Shown: positions 18,050-26,013 of the stretch, piece by piece
Layout of the letters: each line of letters opens with the position of its first letter
How positions within the stretch are numbered: the first letter of the stretch is position 1
Made by a program: the position numbers and the translations under genes
The notes under the pieces: model-generated
Databases searched by the model: none
Seen by the model: the letters and a program-made list of their open reading frames with translations, nothing else
What the model was told of the DNA's origin: nothing
NCBI GenBank assembly: GCA_019234815.1
Contig: JAFALA010000082.1
Coordinates: 89,262-153,261 of the forward strand
DNA from: Burkholderiaceae bacterium
GTDB lineage: Bacteria; Pseudomonadota; Gammaproteobacteria; Burkholderiales; Burkholderiaceae_C
DNA: 64,000 nucleotides
Direction of reading: 5' to 3'

Positions 18050-19195
18050 TCAAATCGGCCAAGCCTTGGCCGGCGCGGCATGTCCGTTGGCATCGATATG
18101 AAGCCTGCGCACGCCGCGCTCAGACAACAATCCGAACCGCTTCAAATGCGTTCTCAACACATTGCGCGAGATGCCCAGCAATTCGGAGGTATGGACCTGG
18201 TTGAAATGGCAGGCCTCGTAGGCTGCCGTCACCAGCTCGCGCTCCACATGCGTGAACAACTCGGCCGGCCCCTGCTCGAACAGCAGCCGCAGGCTTTGGC
18301 GCAGCAGCGCGGTGCCGTCGGCGCCGTCCTGGCTCGATGAAGCCGGCGCGCTCGCCGCAACGGCAACAGGCCCCTCTGGCAAGGCCGGCGCGGGCGCGAT
18401 GGCACCGCGCAGGGACAGCGCGTCGGCCTGGATCTCGGCGCCTTTGCCGACGATCAATGCGCAGTGGATGACGTTTTCCAGTTCGCGGATGTTGCCGGGC
18501 CAATGGTGCGCCAGCAGTTGGGCCTGCGCCGCCTGGCTCAGGCGCACGTTCGACAAGCCCAGGCGTTGCGCGTAGATGGCAATGAAATGATGGGCCAGGG
18601 CCAGGATGTCCAGCGGGCGCTGCGCCAGCGGCGGCAAATGCAGGGACGCAATGTTCAGCCGATAAAACAGGTCGCGCCTGAAATGGCCGGCCTCGACGGC
18701 GCGCGCCAGATCGACATTGGTGGCGGCAACCAGGCGCACGTCGATGGCCGTCGACTTGCGGGAGCCCAGGCGCACCACTTGCCGCTCCTGCAGCACCCGC
18801 AGCAGCTTGACCTGCATGGACATGGGCAGGTCGCCGACCTCGTCCAGGAACAGGGTGCCCTGGTTGGCCGCCTCGAACCAACCGGCACGCGCCTGCGTGG
18901 CGCCGGTATAGGCGCCCGCCTCGTGGCCGAACAGCTCCGCCTCGATCATGGTGTCGCTGAACGCGCCGCAATTCACCGCGAGGAAAGGCCCCTGGCGCCC
19001 GCTGCTGGTGTGCACGTGGCGGGCGATCAATTCCTTGCCGGTGCCCGTCTCCCCCGTGATGAGCACGGTGGCATCGCTGGCGGCAACGCGTTCGACCTTG
19101 GCCAGCAAGGCCTGTGAGGCGGGATCTTCAAAGACCAGCGCCTTGGCCCGGATGGACAAGGCTTGGGGGTCTGGAAGGCTGAGGAGTCTGGACAT
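18050..19195 (-). CDS. Sigma-54-dependent transcriptional activator without a sensor domain (SfnR-like)
   Basis: 381 residues. The AAA+ domain starts almost at once: Walker A GETGTGKE at 48-55, sigma-54 contact loop GAYTGA at 94-99 (the usual GAFTGA with F to Y, a tolerated change), Walker B LFLDEVGD near 115-122, and WPGNIRELENVI as sensor II. A linker about 275-310 leads to a Fis-type helix-turn-helix at about 325-360 (HTSELLGISRNVLRTHLKRFGL). There is no receiver, GAF or PAS domain, as in SfnR, which controls organosulfur use in Pseudomonas; its activity may be set by expression level. It is divergent from the sigma-54 promoter at 19493 and is the obvious candidate activator. Confidence 0.9.
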   Translation of the reverse strand: MSRLLSLPDPQALSIRAKALVFEDPASQALLAKVERVAASDATVLITGETGTGKELIARHVHTSSGRQGPFLAVNCGAFSDTMIEAELFGHEAGAYTGATQARAGWFEAANQGTLFLDEVGDLPMSMQVKLLRVLQERQVVRLGSRKSTAIDVRLVAATNVDLARAVEAGHFRRDLFYRLNIASLHLPPLAQRPLDILALAHHFIAIYAQRLGLSNVRLSQAAQAQLLAHHWPGNIRELENVIHCALIVGKGAEIQADALSLRGAIAPAPALPEGPVAVAASAPASSSQDGADGTALLRQSLRLLFEQGPAELFTHVERELVTAAYEACHFNQVHTSELLGISRNVLRTHLKRFGLLSERGVRRLHIDANGHAAPAKAWPI

Positions 19196-19286
19196 TGCCG
19201 TTCTCGATTGAATTGCGCTGCAACGGTGTTCAGGTGATGTCTGCGCACTCTAGCCCTCCGAATCTGCAGCTCAAAGCTGGAAATTC

Positions 19287-19310
19287 AAATTTGCATATCC
19301 ACGCAAATTT
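19287..19310. promoter_or_regulatory. Perfect inverted repeat, candidate activator-binding site
   Basis: AAATTTGC and GCAAATTT are perfect 8-bp arms around an 8-bp spacer. The centre is about 220 bp upstream of the start predicted from the sigma-54 promoter, a normal distance for an enhancer-type site, and about 100 bp upstream of the divergent activator gene, so autoregulation is also possible. Confidence 0.5.
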
Positions 19311-19492
19311 CATTGCATCGGATCCCCAATCATTCGCTGTTGAATTTGAAACACTGCCACCGCGGAACTGTTCGATATCGGGCAGATTTTTGGCAGCTTG
19401 ATTTTTGAAATTTAGTTAGACAGTGCGCAAATAACTTTTCAAATCAAATGCCTAGCCGCCAGCAAGCGGCAGCACCAAACCGCAATTCGAGA

Positions 19493-19508
19493 TGGCACGC
19501 CAATTGCT
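19493..19508 (+). promoter_or_regulatory. Sigma-54 (-24/-12) promoter of the DUF1549-DUF1501 operon
   Basis: TGGCACGCCAATTGCT matches the sigma-54 consensus TGGCACGNNNNTTGCW at every defined base, with GG and GC 10 bp apart. Predicted transcription start is near 19519, leaving about a 63-nt leader before the GTG start at 19582. Confidence 0.88.
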
Positions 19509-19581
19509 TTGAGCGACATCATTCAGCGCCCGGTCCGGGCCTGCTTCCATATCGCATTCATCAAAGAACGAAAGGCTGCAA

Positions 19582-21894
19582 GTGAATATCAAATTACTGT
19601 TCCCCATTTGGCTGGGCTTGGCCGGTTTGAGCATCGCGCTCGCCGACACGGCCGCGCCGGCCGACACCCCGGCCGCGGGCAAGGCCTGGTCGCCTTACGT
19701 GCCCGCGGCCGAGCCGGCGCTGCCGGCGGTCAAGCTCAAGGCCTGGGTGCGCGAACCCCTCGACAATTTCATCCTCGCGAAGCTGGAATCCGCCCAACTC
19801 AAGCCTGCAGCCGAAACCGATCGCGCCACCTTCATCCGGCGCGCCACCCTGGACACCTGCGGCCTGCTGCCCACGCCAGAGGAGGTCAAGGCCTTCGAGA
19901 ACGACAAGTCGCCGCAAGCCTACGAACACCTGGTCGACCGCCTGCTGGCCTCGCCGCATTACGGCGAGCGCCAGGCGCGGCGCTGGCTGGACCTGGCCCG
20001 CTATGCCGACAGCGCGGGCTTCCAGAACGACCAGACCCGGCCCAACAGCTGGCGCTACCGCGACTACGTGATCAACGCCTTCAACCAGAACAAGCCCTTC
20101 GACCGTTTCATCAAGGAACAGATCGCCGGCGACGAGCTGTTTCCCGACAGCGAGGAGGCGCACATTGCCACCGGCTTTCTGGGCGGCTATCCCGACAACT
20201 ACAACTCCCGCGACCTGATCCAGCGCAAATACCAGATCGAGACCGACATGACCGATCTGGTCGGCGAGACCTTCCTGTCGGCCACCATCGGCTGCGCGCG
20301 CTGCCACAACCACAAGTTCGACAAGGTCAGCCAGAAGGAATATTTCCAGCTGCAGGCCTATTTCGCCAACACGGCGTTCGACGACAAGGTCAAGGTCAAG
20401 AACAAGACGGAGTTCGAATCCGAATTCGAGAAGCAGCAGGCCGAGTACCGCGAGGAGACGCGCGCCATCACAAGCAAGCAAAAGGCCATTCTCGACAGCG
20501 TGCGCGAAGCCGGCGTCAAGTACCACAAGGAGCGTTACCTGACCGACAGCCGCGAGGCCATCTTCAAGCCCGAGGCCGACTGGACGCCGCTGGACCGCTG
20601 GGTCAACTGGCGCCTGAAATTCGTCAGCTCCGACCAGGACATCGTCGCCTACCTGAAGCTCAGCGCCGAGGACAAGGACAGCCCCGAGTACAAGCCCGAA
20701 AACCAGGACAAGTGGAAGGAGTACCAGAAGCTCACCAACGAGCTGAAGGCCTACGACAAGCGCCGCCCTGGCGCAGGTTCGATGAACCTGACCTCGGCCT
20801 TCGAGCTGGGCCAGGCTTCGCCGCCAACCTTCGTGCGCTTCACCGGCATCCATGAGCGGCCGCTCGACGAGGTCCAGCCCGCCATCCCTGCCCTGTGGGC
20901 CGCGGGCGAGCAGCCCTCGATCACGCCCACCGAGAAGTCCTCGGGCCGCCGTTCGGCGCTGGCCAACTGGCTGGCCAGCGCGCGCAACCCGCTGACGGCG
21001 CGCGTCTACGTGAACCGGGTCTGGAGCCAGTATTTCGACCGTGGACTCATCAGCACGGTCGCCGACTTCGGCCGCGCGGGCCAGAAGCCCACGCACCCCG
21101 AGCTGCTGGACTACCTGGCCACCGACTTCGTCGCCCATGGCTGGGACGTCAAGCGCCTGCACCGCGAGATCCTGCTCAGCGCCACCTACCGCCAGTCGTC
21201 CGCCGAGCGGCCTGAAATCGTCAAGGTCGATCCGCAAAACAAGCTGCTGGCCTTCTACCCGCGCAAGCGCCTGGAGGCTGAGGAAATCCGCGACTCGCTG
21301 CTGTACGCCTCGGGCGAACTGGTCGACAAGATCGGCGGGCCCGCCGTGTTCCCGCCCGTGCCCAAGTCGATCGACGCCGGCGCGCTGTGGCAGGAGCCCG
21401 CCAAGGACGAAGACAAGCGCCGCCGCAGCATCTACACCTTCGTGCGCCGCAGCGTGCCCTATCCCTTGACGCAGGTCTTCGACCCCGCCAACCCCTCTGC
21501 GCCGCACCACAAGCGCGACGTCACCACCACGCCGCTGCAGGCCCTGACGCTGTTCAACAGCGACGTGGTGTCGGGCTGGTCGCAGGCGCTGGCGGGCCGC
21601 GTCATCAACGAGGCAGGCACCGACGAAAACGCCCAGCTGAACCGCCTCTACGAGGTGCTGCTGTCGCGCGATCCGAGTCAGGCGGAGCGCAAGGCGCTGA
21701 AGGAATTCCTCAACCAGGAGCAGAAGGTCATCAGCGCCAAGCTGCAGACCGACAACAAGGCCGGCAAGTTCGAGGTGGCCATCCCCACCGGGCTGAAGGC
21801 CGGCGTGGCCTTGAACGATCCGATCCGCGCCGCGGCCTTCGTCGACCTGGTCCACACCGTCGCCAACTCCAACGACTTCGCGTACCGGTTCTGA
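19582..21894 (+). CDS. DUF1549/DUF1553 (PSD1-type) protein with one CxxCH motif
   Basis: 770 residues from a GTG start with AAGG 9-12 bp upstream. A signal peptide (LLFPIWLGLAGLSIALAD) ends near 22. DUF1549 (about 55-265) has LDNFILAKLE, RRATLDTCGLLPTPEEV and RWLDLARYADSAGFQND, and includes CARCH at 238-242, a possible covalent haem site. DUF1553 (about 450-740) has RSALANWLASARNPLTARVYVNRVW and TTPLQALTLFN. The middle, 270-430, is charged and helical. This family is abundant in Planctomycetes, usually next to DUF1501 proteins as here; its reaction is unknown. It is the first gene of the sigma-54 operon and, if haem-bearing, depends on the ccm genes downstream. Confidence 0.9.
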   Translation: MNIKLLFPIWLGLAGLSIALADTAAPADTPAAGKAWSPYVPAAEPALPAVKLKAWVREPLDNFILAKLESAQLKPAAETDRATFIRRATLDTCGLLPTPEEVKAFENDKSPQAYEHLVDRLLASPHYGERQARRWLDLARYADSAGFQNDQTRPNSWRYRDYVINAFNQNKPFDRFIKEQIAGDELFPDSEEAHIATGFLGGYPDNYNSRDLIQRKYQIETDMTDLVGETFLSATIGCARCHNHKFDKVSQKEYFQLQAYFANTAFDDKVKVKNKTEFESEFEKQQAEYREETRAITSKQKAILDSVREAGVKYHKERYLTDSREAIFKPEADWTPLDRWVNWRLKFVSSDQDIVAYLKLSAEDKDSPEYKPENQDKWKEYQKLTNELKAYDKRRPGAGSMNLTSAFELGQASPPTFVRFTGIHERPLDEVQPAIPALWAAGEQPSITPTEKSSGRRSALANWLASARNPLTARVYVNRVWSQYFDRGLISTVADFGRAGQKPTHPELLDYLATDFVAHGWDVKRLHREILLSATYRQSSAERPEIVKVDPQNKLLAFYPRKRLEAEEIRDSLLYASGELVDKIGGPAVFPPVPKSIDAGALWQEPAKDEDKRRRSIYTFVRRSVPYPLTQVFDPANPSAPHHKRDVTTTPLQALTLFNSDVVSGWSQALAGRVINEAGTDENAQLNRLYEVLLSRDPSQAERKALKEFLNQEQKVISAKLQTDNKAGKFEVAIPTGLKAGVALNDPIRAAAFVDLVHTVANSNDFAYRF

Positions 21895-21934
21895 AAGCCC
21901 GGCCGCCCCACTCACTTTCAAAAAGGACAACACC

Positions 21935-23395
21935 ATGAGTCACAGCAACCGTCGCAATTTCCTGCTGCGCTCCGGCCAAGGCCTGGGCGGAGCCGCCCTG
22001 GCCGGTCTGATCCCCGGACTGGGCCACGTGAACGCCGCGCTGGCGGCCGACCTGGCCGTGCCGGACCTCGACCCGCTGGCCCCCAAGGCCCCGCCCCTGC
22101 CGGCCAAGATCAAATCGGTGATCTGGCTGCATCAGAACGGCGCGCCCAGCACGCTGGACCTCTACGACTACAAGCCCGAACTGCAAAAACTGGCCGGCCA
22201 GGCCATTCCGGCCTCGTTCCTGAAAGGCATCAAGACCAGCACGCAAGGCGGCGTGGGCAAGCTGTTCGCCTCGAACGAGCGAACCTGGAAGCAGTACGGC
22301 GACAGCGGCGCCTGGTTCTCCAACCTGCTGCCCAACCTGGCCGAGCATGCCGACAAGCTCACCTTCATCAAGTCCTCGGTCACGGTCGGCGCCACGCACG
22401 ACATCTCGATCCTGAAGCTCAACACCGGCGACCTGAATCCGGGCCGCCCGTCGCTGGGCGCCTGGATCACGTACGCGCTCGGTTCGGCCAACGCCAACCT
22501 GCCGCCCTATGTGGTGCTGTACAACGGCCAACGCGAACCCCAGGGCGGATCGGTGAACTGGAGCTCCGGCTTCCTGCCTGCCATCTACCAGGGCACGGCG
22601 TTCCGCCCCGGCAATTCGCCGATCCTCTACATCGACGGCCCCGAGGCTCGCTCCGCGTCGCAGGAGCACGAGCAGCTCAAGCTGCTGAACCGCCTGAACC
22701 AGCTCAGCGCCGCCCGCTATCCGCTGGACTCTGAACTGCGCGCCCGCCTGCGTTCCTACGACCTGGCCGAGCGCATGCAGTCGGCGGCGCCCGATGCGGT
22801 CGACCTGAGCAAGGAAACCGAGGCCACCAAGAAGCTCTACGGCCTGGACGATGCCACCAGCGCCAGCTACGGCGAGACCCTGCTGCGCGCGCGCCGCCTG
22901 GTCGAGCGCGGCGTGCGCTTCGTGCAGGTCGTCACCGGCGCGGCGCCTGGCGATACCACCGTGGGCAGCTGGGACGCGCACAGCGACCTCGACCACAACC
23001 ACAAGCAGATGGCCCGGCTCGTCGACAAGCCCATCGCCGGCCTGCTGGCCGACCTGAAGTCGCGCGGCCTGCTCGACACCACCCTGGTGGTCTGGACCTC
23101 CGAATTCGGGCGCACCTCCTACAGCGAGAGCGGCAACGGCCGCGACCACAACCCCTGGGGCTACACCCAATGGCTGGCCGGCGGCGGCCTGAAGGCCGGA
23201 TTCACCTACGGCGAAACCGACGAGGTCGGACTGCAGGTGGCCGACAAGGAGAAAGGCGTGGACACCTACGACCTGCATGCCACCGTGCTGCAGCTGATGG
23301 GGCTGGACCACCTGAAGGTCACCTATCTCAACAACGGACGCTCCGAGCGCCCGACCGTCGTGTACGGCAAGGTCGTGAAGGACATCCTGGCATGA
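21935..23395 (+). CDS. DUF1501 protein with Tat signal (sulfatase/phosphatase-fold)
   Basis: 486 residues with AAAAAGGA before the ATG. The N-terminus is a twin-arginine signal (NRRNFLLRSGQGLGG), so it is exported folded, probably with a metal or cofactor. The body matches DUF1501: SVIWLHQNGAPSTLDLYDYKP near 50, SLGAWITYALGS, GSWDAHSDLDHNHKQMARLVD and TLVVWTSEFGRTSYSESGNGRDHNPWGY. DUF1501 belongs to the alkaline phosphatase/sulfatase-like superfamily, so release of an anion such as sulfate from an organic ester is possible; this is inference. It lies 40 bp after the DUF1549 gene and overlaps the peroxiredoxin gene by 4 bp. Confidence 0.9.
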   Translation: MSHSNRRNFLLRSGQGLGGAALAGLIPGLGHVNAALAADLAVPDLDPLAPKAPPLPAKIKSVIWLHQNGAPSTLDLYDYKPELQKLAGQAIPASFLKGIKTSTQGGVGKLFASNERTWKQYGDSGAWFSNLLPNLAEHADKLTFIKSSVTVGATHDISILKLNTGDLNPGRPSLGAWITYALGSANANLPPYVVLYNGQREPQGGSVNWSSGFLPAIYQGTAFRPGNSPILYIDGPEARSASQEHEQLKLLNRLNQLSAARYPLDSELRARLRSYDLAERMQSAAPDAVDLSKETEATKKLYGLDDATSASYGETLLRARRLVERGVRFVQVVTGAAPGDTTVGSWDAHSDLDHNHKQMARLVDKPIAGLLADLKSRGLLDTTLVVWTSEFGRTSYSESGNGRDHNPWGYTQWLAGGGLKAGFTYGETDEVGLQVADKEKGVDTYDLHATVLQLMGLDHLKVTYLNNGRSERPTVVYGKVVKDILA

Positions 23396-23997
23396 TGCGC
23401 AACCCTTCACTGGCGCATGCCTCGAGGGCACTGGCGCTGTGCCTGGTCCTGCCCCTGTCGCTGGCCCATGCGGCCTTGAAACCCGGCGACCCCGCGCCGG
23501 AATTCGAGGCCCAGGCCGCGCTCGCAGGCAACGCCTACGCCTACTCGCTGAAGACGGCCCTCAAGGCCGGGCCGGTGGTGGTGTATTTCTACCCCTCGGC
23601 CTTCACGCGCGGGTGCAACATCCAGGCGCACACCGTTGCGGAGCAGGCGGATGCCTTCACGGCCGCCGGCGCCAGCATCATCGGCGTGTCGCTGGACAGC
23701 ATCAGCCGGCTCAAGGCCTTTTCCGCCGATCCGGACTACTGCGCCAGCAAAATCAGCGTGGCGTCCGATGCCGATGGCAGGATTGCCGGCGCCTACGCGC
23801 TGGCGGTCAGGGAGGCCCCGGCCGGACGCAAGGACAGCCGCGGCGAGGCCATAGACCACGGCCTGGCCGAGCGCACCACCTTCGTCGTCACGGCTGACGG
23901 GCGCATCGCCGCGGCCATCGGTGGCGTGGACCCGGCCGAAAACGTCGCGCAGGCTCTGCGCACCGTGCAAAACCTGAAGCCCGGCGCGCACCTTTGA
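23392..23997 (+). CDS. Exported peroxiredoxin (AhpC/TSA, BCP-like)
   Basis: 201 residues from the ATG at 23392, which overlaps the DUF1501 stop (ATGA); a second ATG at 23395 is equivalent. A signal peptide (ALALCLVLPLSLAHA) is followed by LKPGDPAPEFEAQAAL. The peroxidatic motif is PSAFTRGCNIQAHTV, with the resolving-cysteine position replaced, and a further Cys in DPDYCASKI. It would reduce peroxides in the periplasm, perhaps protecting the cytochromes or DUF1501 enzyme made from the same transcript. Confidence 0.9.
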   Translation: MMRNPSLAHASRALALCLVLPLSLAHAALKPGDPAPEFEAQAALAGNAYAYSLKTALKAGPVVVYFYPSAFTRGCNIQAHTVAEQADAFTAAGASIIGVSLDSISRLKAFSADPDYCASKISVASDADGRIAGAYALAVREAPAGRKDSRGEAIDHGLAERTTFVVTADGRIAAAIGGVDPAENVAQALRTVQNLKPGAHL

Positions 23998-24650
23998 AAG
24001 CGCTGTTTACAGGACTGTGCCTGGCGCTCTGGATGAGCCTTCCGCATGCCGCCGCGCCGCAGCCTGGCGCGGCAACGGCCCAGCGCATCGAGCAGGGCCG
24101 GATCAAGGCCGAGAACCAAGGCTGCTTCGAATGCCATGGCCCGCAAGGCCAGGGGTCGCTGCAGGCCTCCGAAGTGATCGTGGCCAAGCTGGCCGGCCAG
24201 TCGTTCGACTACCTGCAAGCACAGGTGCGCAGCTTCCGCTCCGGGCTGCGCAGAAACGACTACATGACGGTCATCGCCAACACCTTGGACGACGCCGACA
24301 TCCGCGACCTGGCCGCCTACTTCGCCAGCCAGGCCCCCATGCACGGGGACGGGAACGCTCCCGCCCCGTCGGCCTCGCTTGCCGCGGCCAAGCAACTGGC
24401 ATGGCAAGGCGATCCTGCGCGAGGCCTGCCCGCCTGCGCGTCCTGCCACGGCGAGCAGGGTGCCGGGCCGGCTGGCAAGCCGGCACCCCGCCTGGCCGGC
24501 CAGGACTTGCGTTACCTGCAAAAGCAGTTGCTGGATTGGCGATCGGGCCAGCGACAGGACACAGGCCCGGTGCTGATGGCGCCCGTGGCCAGGTTCTTGA
24601 GCGATGCCGAGATCGACGCCCTGGCCGTGCTGTACGCGCAATCCCATTGA
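23994..24650 (+). CDS. Diheme cytochrome c (c4-like)
   Basis: 218 residues from a TTG start that overlaps the peroxiredoxin stop (TTGA). After a signal peptide (LFTGLCLALWMSLPHAAA) come two c-type haem domains: CFECH near residue 43 with GPQGQGSLQASEV, and CASCH near 147 with GEQGAGPAGKPAPRLAG. Each is followed by DDADIRDLAAYFASQ or a similar helix with a distal Met-bearing loop (NDYMTVI, VLMAPVARFL). It is a soluble periplasmic electron carrier, probably linking the DUF1549/DUF1501 pair or the b561 cytochrome to the respiratory chain (inference). Confidence 0.9.
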   Translation: MKALFTGLCLALWMSLPHAAAPQPGAATAQRIEQGRIKAENQGCFECHGPQGQGSLQASEVIVAKLAGQSFDYLQAQVRSFRSGLRRNDYMTVIANTLDDADIRDLAAYFASQAPMHGDGNAPAPSASLAAAKQLAWQGDPARGLPACASCHGEQGAGPAGKPAPRLAGQDLRYLQKQLLDWRSGQRQDTGPVLMAPVARFLSDAEIDALAVLYAQSH

Positions 24651-24696
24651 TACCGATTGATTTCTGTTTCTCACCACCACCTCCAAAGGAAACGAC

Positions 24697-25176
24697 ATGA
24701 AGACCCCCATCAAACGGCTCGCACTGCCGGCGCTGGCGCTGTCCAGCCTCGCGTTTTGCGGACTGGGCCTGGCGCAGCAAGCGCCCAAGCCCGAGACCCT
24801 GATCAAGGTCCGCCAATCCACCTTCCAGGTGGTTGCGTGGAACACCGGCCGCGTCAAGGCCAACCTGGACGGCAGCTACAACAAGGATGAAGTCATCAAG
24901 GCCGCCAACACCATTGCCGCCCTGGCCAACAACAACCTGGCCGGCCTCTTTGTCCGCGGCACCGAACAAGGCAAGGGCTGGCACGAAACGTCGGCCAAGG
25001 CGGAGCTGTTCAAGGACGGCAGCAAGTTCGCCGAATTCAGCAAGAACTTTGCCCACGAGGCCGACGAGCTGGCCCAGGTGGCGGCGCTCGGCGACCCGGC
25101 CAAGACCAAGGAGCAGTTCGGCAAGCTGGGCCGCACCTGCAAGGCCTGCCACGACGACTACAAGTCCAAGGAGTGA
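24697..25176 (+). CDS. Cytochrome c'
   Basis: 159 residues, AAAGGAAACGAC before the ATG. A signal peptide ends LGLAQQ. The mature protein is a four-helix cytochrome c': first helix PETLIKVRQSTFQVVAWNTGRV, and the single haem site CKACHDDYK at the extreme C-terminus, the diagnostic position for this class. The family binds NO and CO and can act in NO resistance or electron transfer. It is the fifth gene of the sigma-54 operon. Confidence 0.92.
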   Translation: MKTPIKRLALPALALSSLAFCGLGLAQQAPKPETLIKVRQSTFQVVAWNTGRVKANLDGSYNKDEVIKAANTIAALANNNLAGLFVRGTEQGKGWHETSAKAELFKDGSKFAEFSKNFAHEADELAQVAALGDPAKTKEQFGKLGRTCKACHDDYKSKE

Positions 25177-25178
25177 GC

Positions 25179-25919
25179 ATGAAACAGACTTCCCGCCTCC
25201 CTCGCACGGGCCGCGCCCTGGCCGTCCTGGCGCTGTGCTGCCTGGGCGCCGGCGCGCAGGCGCAGACGGCGCCTGCGCCTGCAGCTGCGTCCGCCCCCGC
25301 CGCCGGACCCAACACCCAGTCGATCAAGGACTTCAGCTTCTTCGTCACCAGCGTCGGCTCGGGCAAAGGCGCCGACCTCGGCGGCCTGGCCGGCGCCGAC
25401 GCGCACTGCGCCTCGCTGGCCGCGGCCGTGGGCAACACCGGCAAGACCTGGCGCGCCTACCTCAGCACGCAGGCGCGCGACGGCCAGCCGGCCGTGAATG
25501 CGCGCGACCGCATCGGCAACGGGCCCTGGATCAACGTCCGCGGCGCCGTCATCGCCAAGGACCAGGCCCAGCTGCATGGCGACACGACGGACCTCGCGCG
25601 CCTCGGCAACAACCTCAGCCGCGCCACCGCCTTCACGGAAAAGAATGAAGCGATCAAGGGCTTTGGCGACAAGCCCAATGAGCACGACATCCTGACCGGA
25701 TCGCTGCCCGACGGGCGCGCCTACGCCGACGCCGCGGACCACACCTGCAGCAACTACACGAGCAGCGCGGCCGAAGGCAGCGCCCAGCTGGGGCATTTCG
25801 ACCGCACCGGCGGCGGCAACACGTCCTGGAATTCGGCCCACGCCAGCCGCGGCTGCTCGCAGGAAAAGCTGGTGGCCACCGGCGGCGCCGGCCTGTTCTA
25901 CTGCTTTGCGCAGCAGTGA
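25179..25919 (+). CDS. Secreted endostatin/C-type-lectin-like protein
   Basis: 246 residues from the ATG at 25179 (AAGGAG 6 bp upstream); a GTG at 25173 is less likely. A signal peptide (ALAVLALCCLGAGAQAQ) precedes an Ala/Pro linker and a cysteine-containing domain: FFVTSVGSGKGADLGGLAGADAHC, KTWRAYLST, RDRIGNGPWINVRGAVIA, DHTCSNYTSS, SRGCSQEKL and a terminal YCFAQQ. This pattern resembles the endostatin-like/C-type-lectin fold seen in many uncharacterised bacterial proteins, implying ligand binding in the periplasm or outside the cell. It is the last gene of the sigma-54 operon; 94 bp separate it from ccmA. Confidence 0.75.
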   Translation: MKQTSRLPRTGRALAVLALCCLGAGAQAQTAPAPAAASAPAAGPNTQSIKDFSFFVTSVGSGKGADLGGLAGADAHCASLAAAVGNTGKTWRAYLSTQARDGQPAVNARDRIGNGPWINVRGAVIAKDQAQLHGDTTDLARLGNNLSRATAFTEKNEAIKGFGDKPNEHDILTGSLPDGRAYADAADHTCSNYTSSAAEGSAQLGHFDRTGGGNTSWNSAHASRGCSQEKLVATGGAGLFYCFAQQ

Positions 25920-26013
25920 ATAAGCAAGCTTGAATTGCTTCGTTGTGGCTGCCGCTTCCCCACCCTAAAGTCAGGACCCGACATGACATCGAACGTGCGA
26001 AGGGATGAGAAGA

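Larger units (their letters stand above)
19196..19581. promoter_or_regulatory. Divergent regulatory region between the sigma-54 activator and the DUF1549 operon
   Basis: 386 bp without a gene, AT-richer than the coding DNA. It contains the TTGC-GCT-GCAA element near 19214, the inverted repeat at 19287-19310, AT-rich DNA to 19440 that could bend or bind IHF, and the -24/-12 promoter at 19493. Confidence 0.7.

Noticed and set aside
19594-21936. A 780-codon open frame antisense to the DUF1549 gene.
   Set aside because: It mirrors the codon bias of the real gene on the other strand; its product is low-complexity and matches no family.
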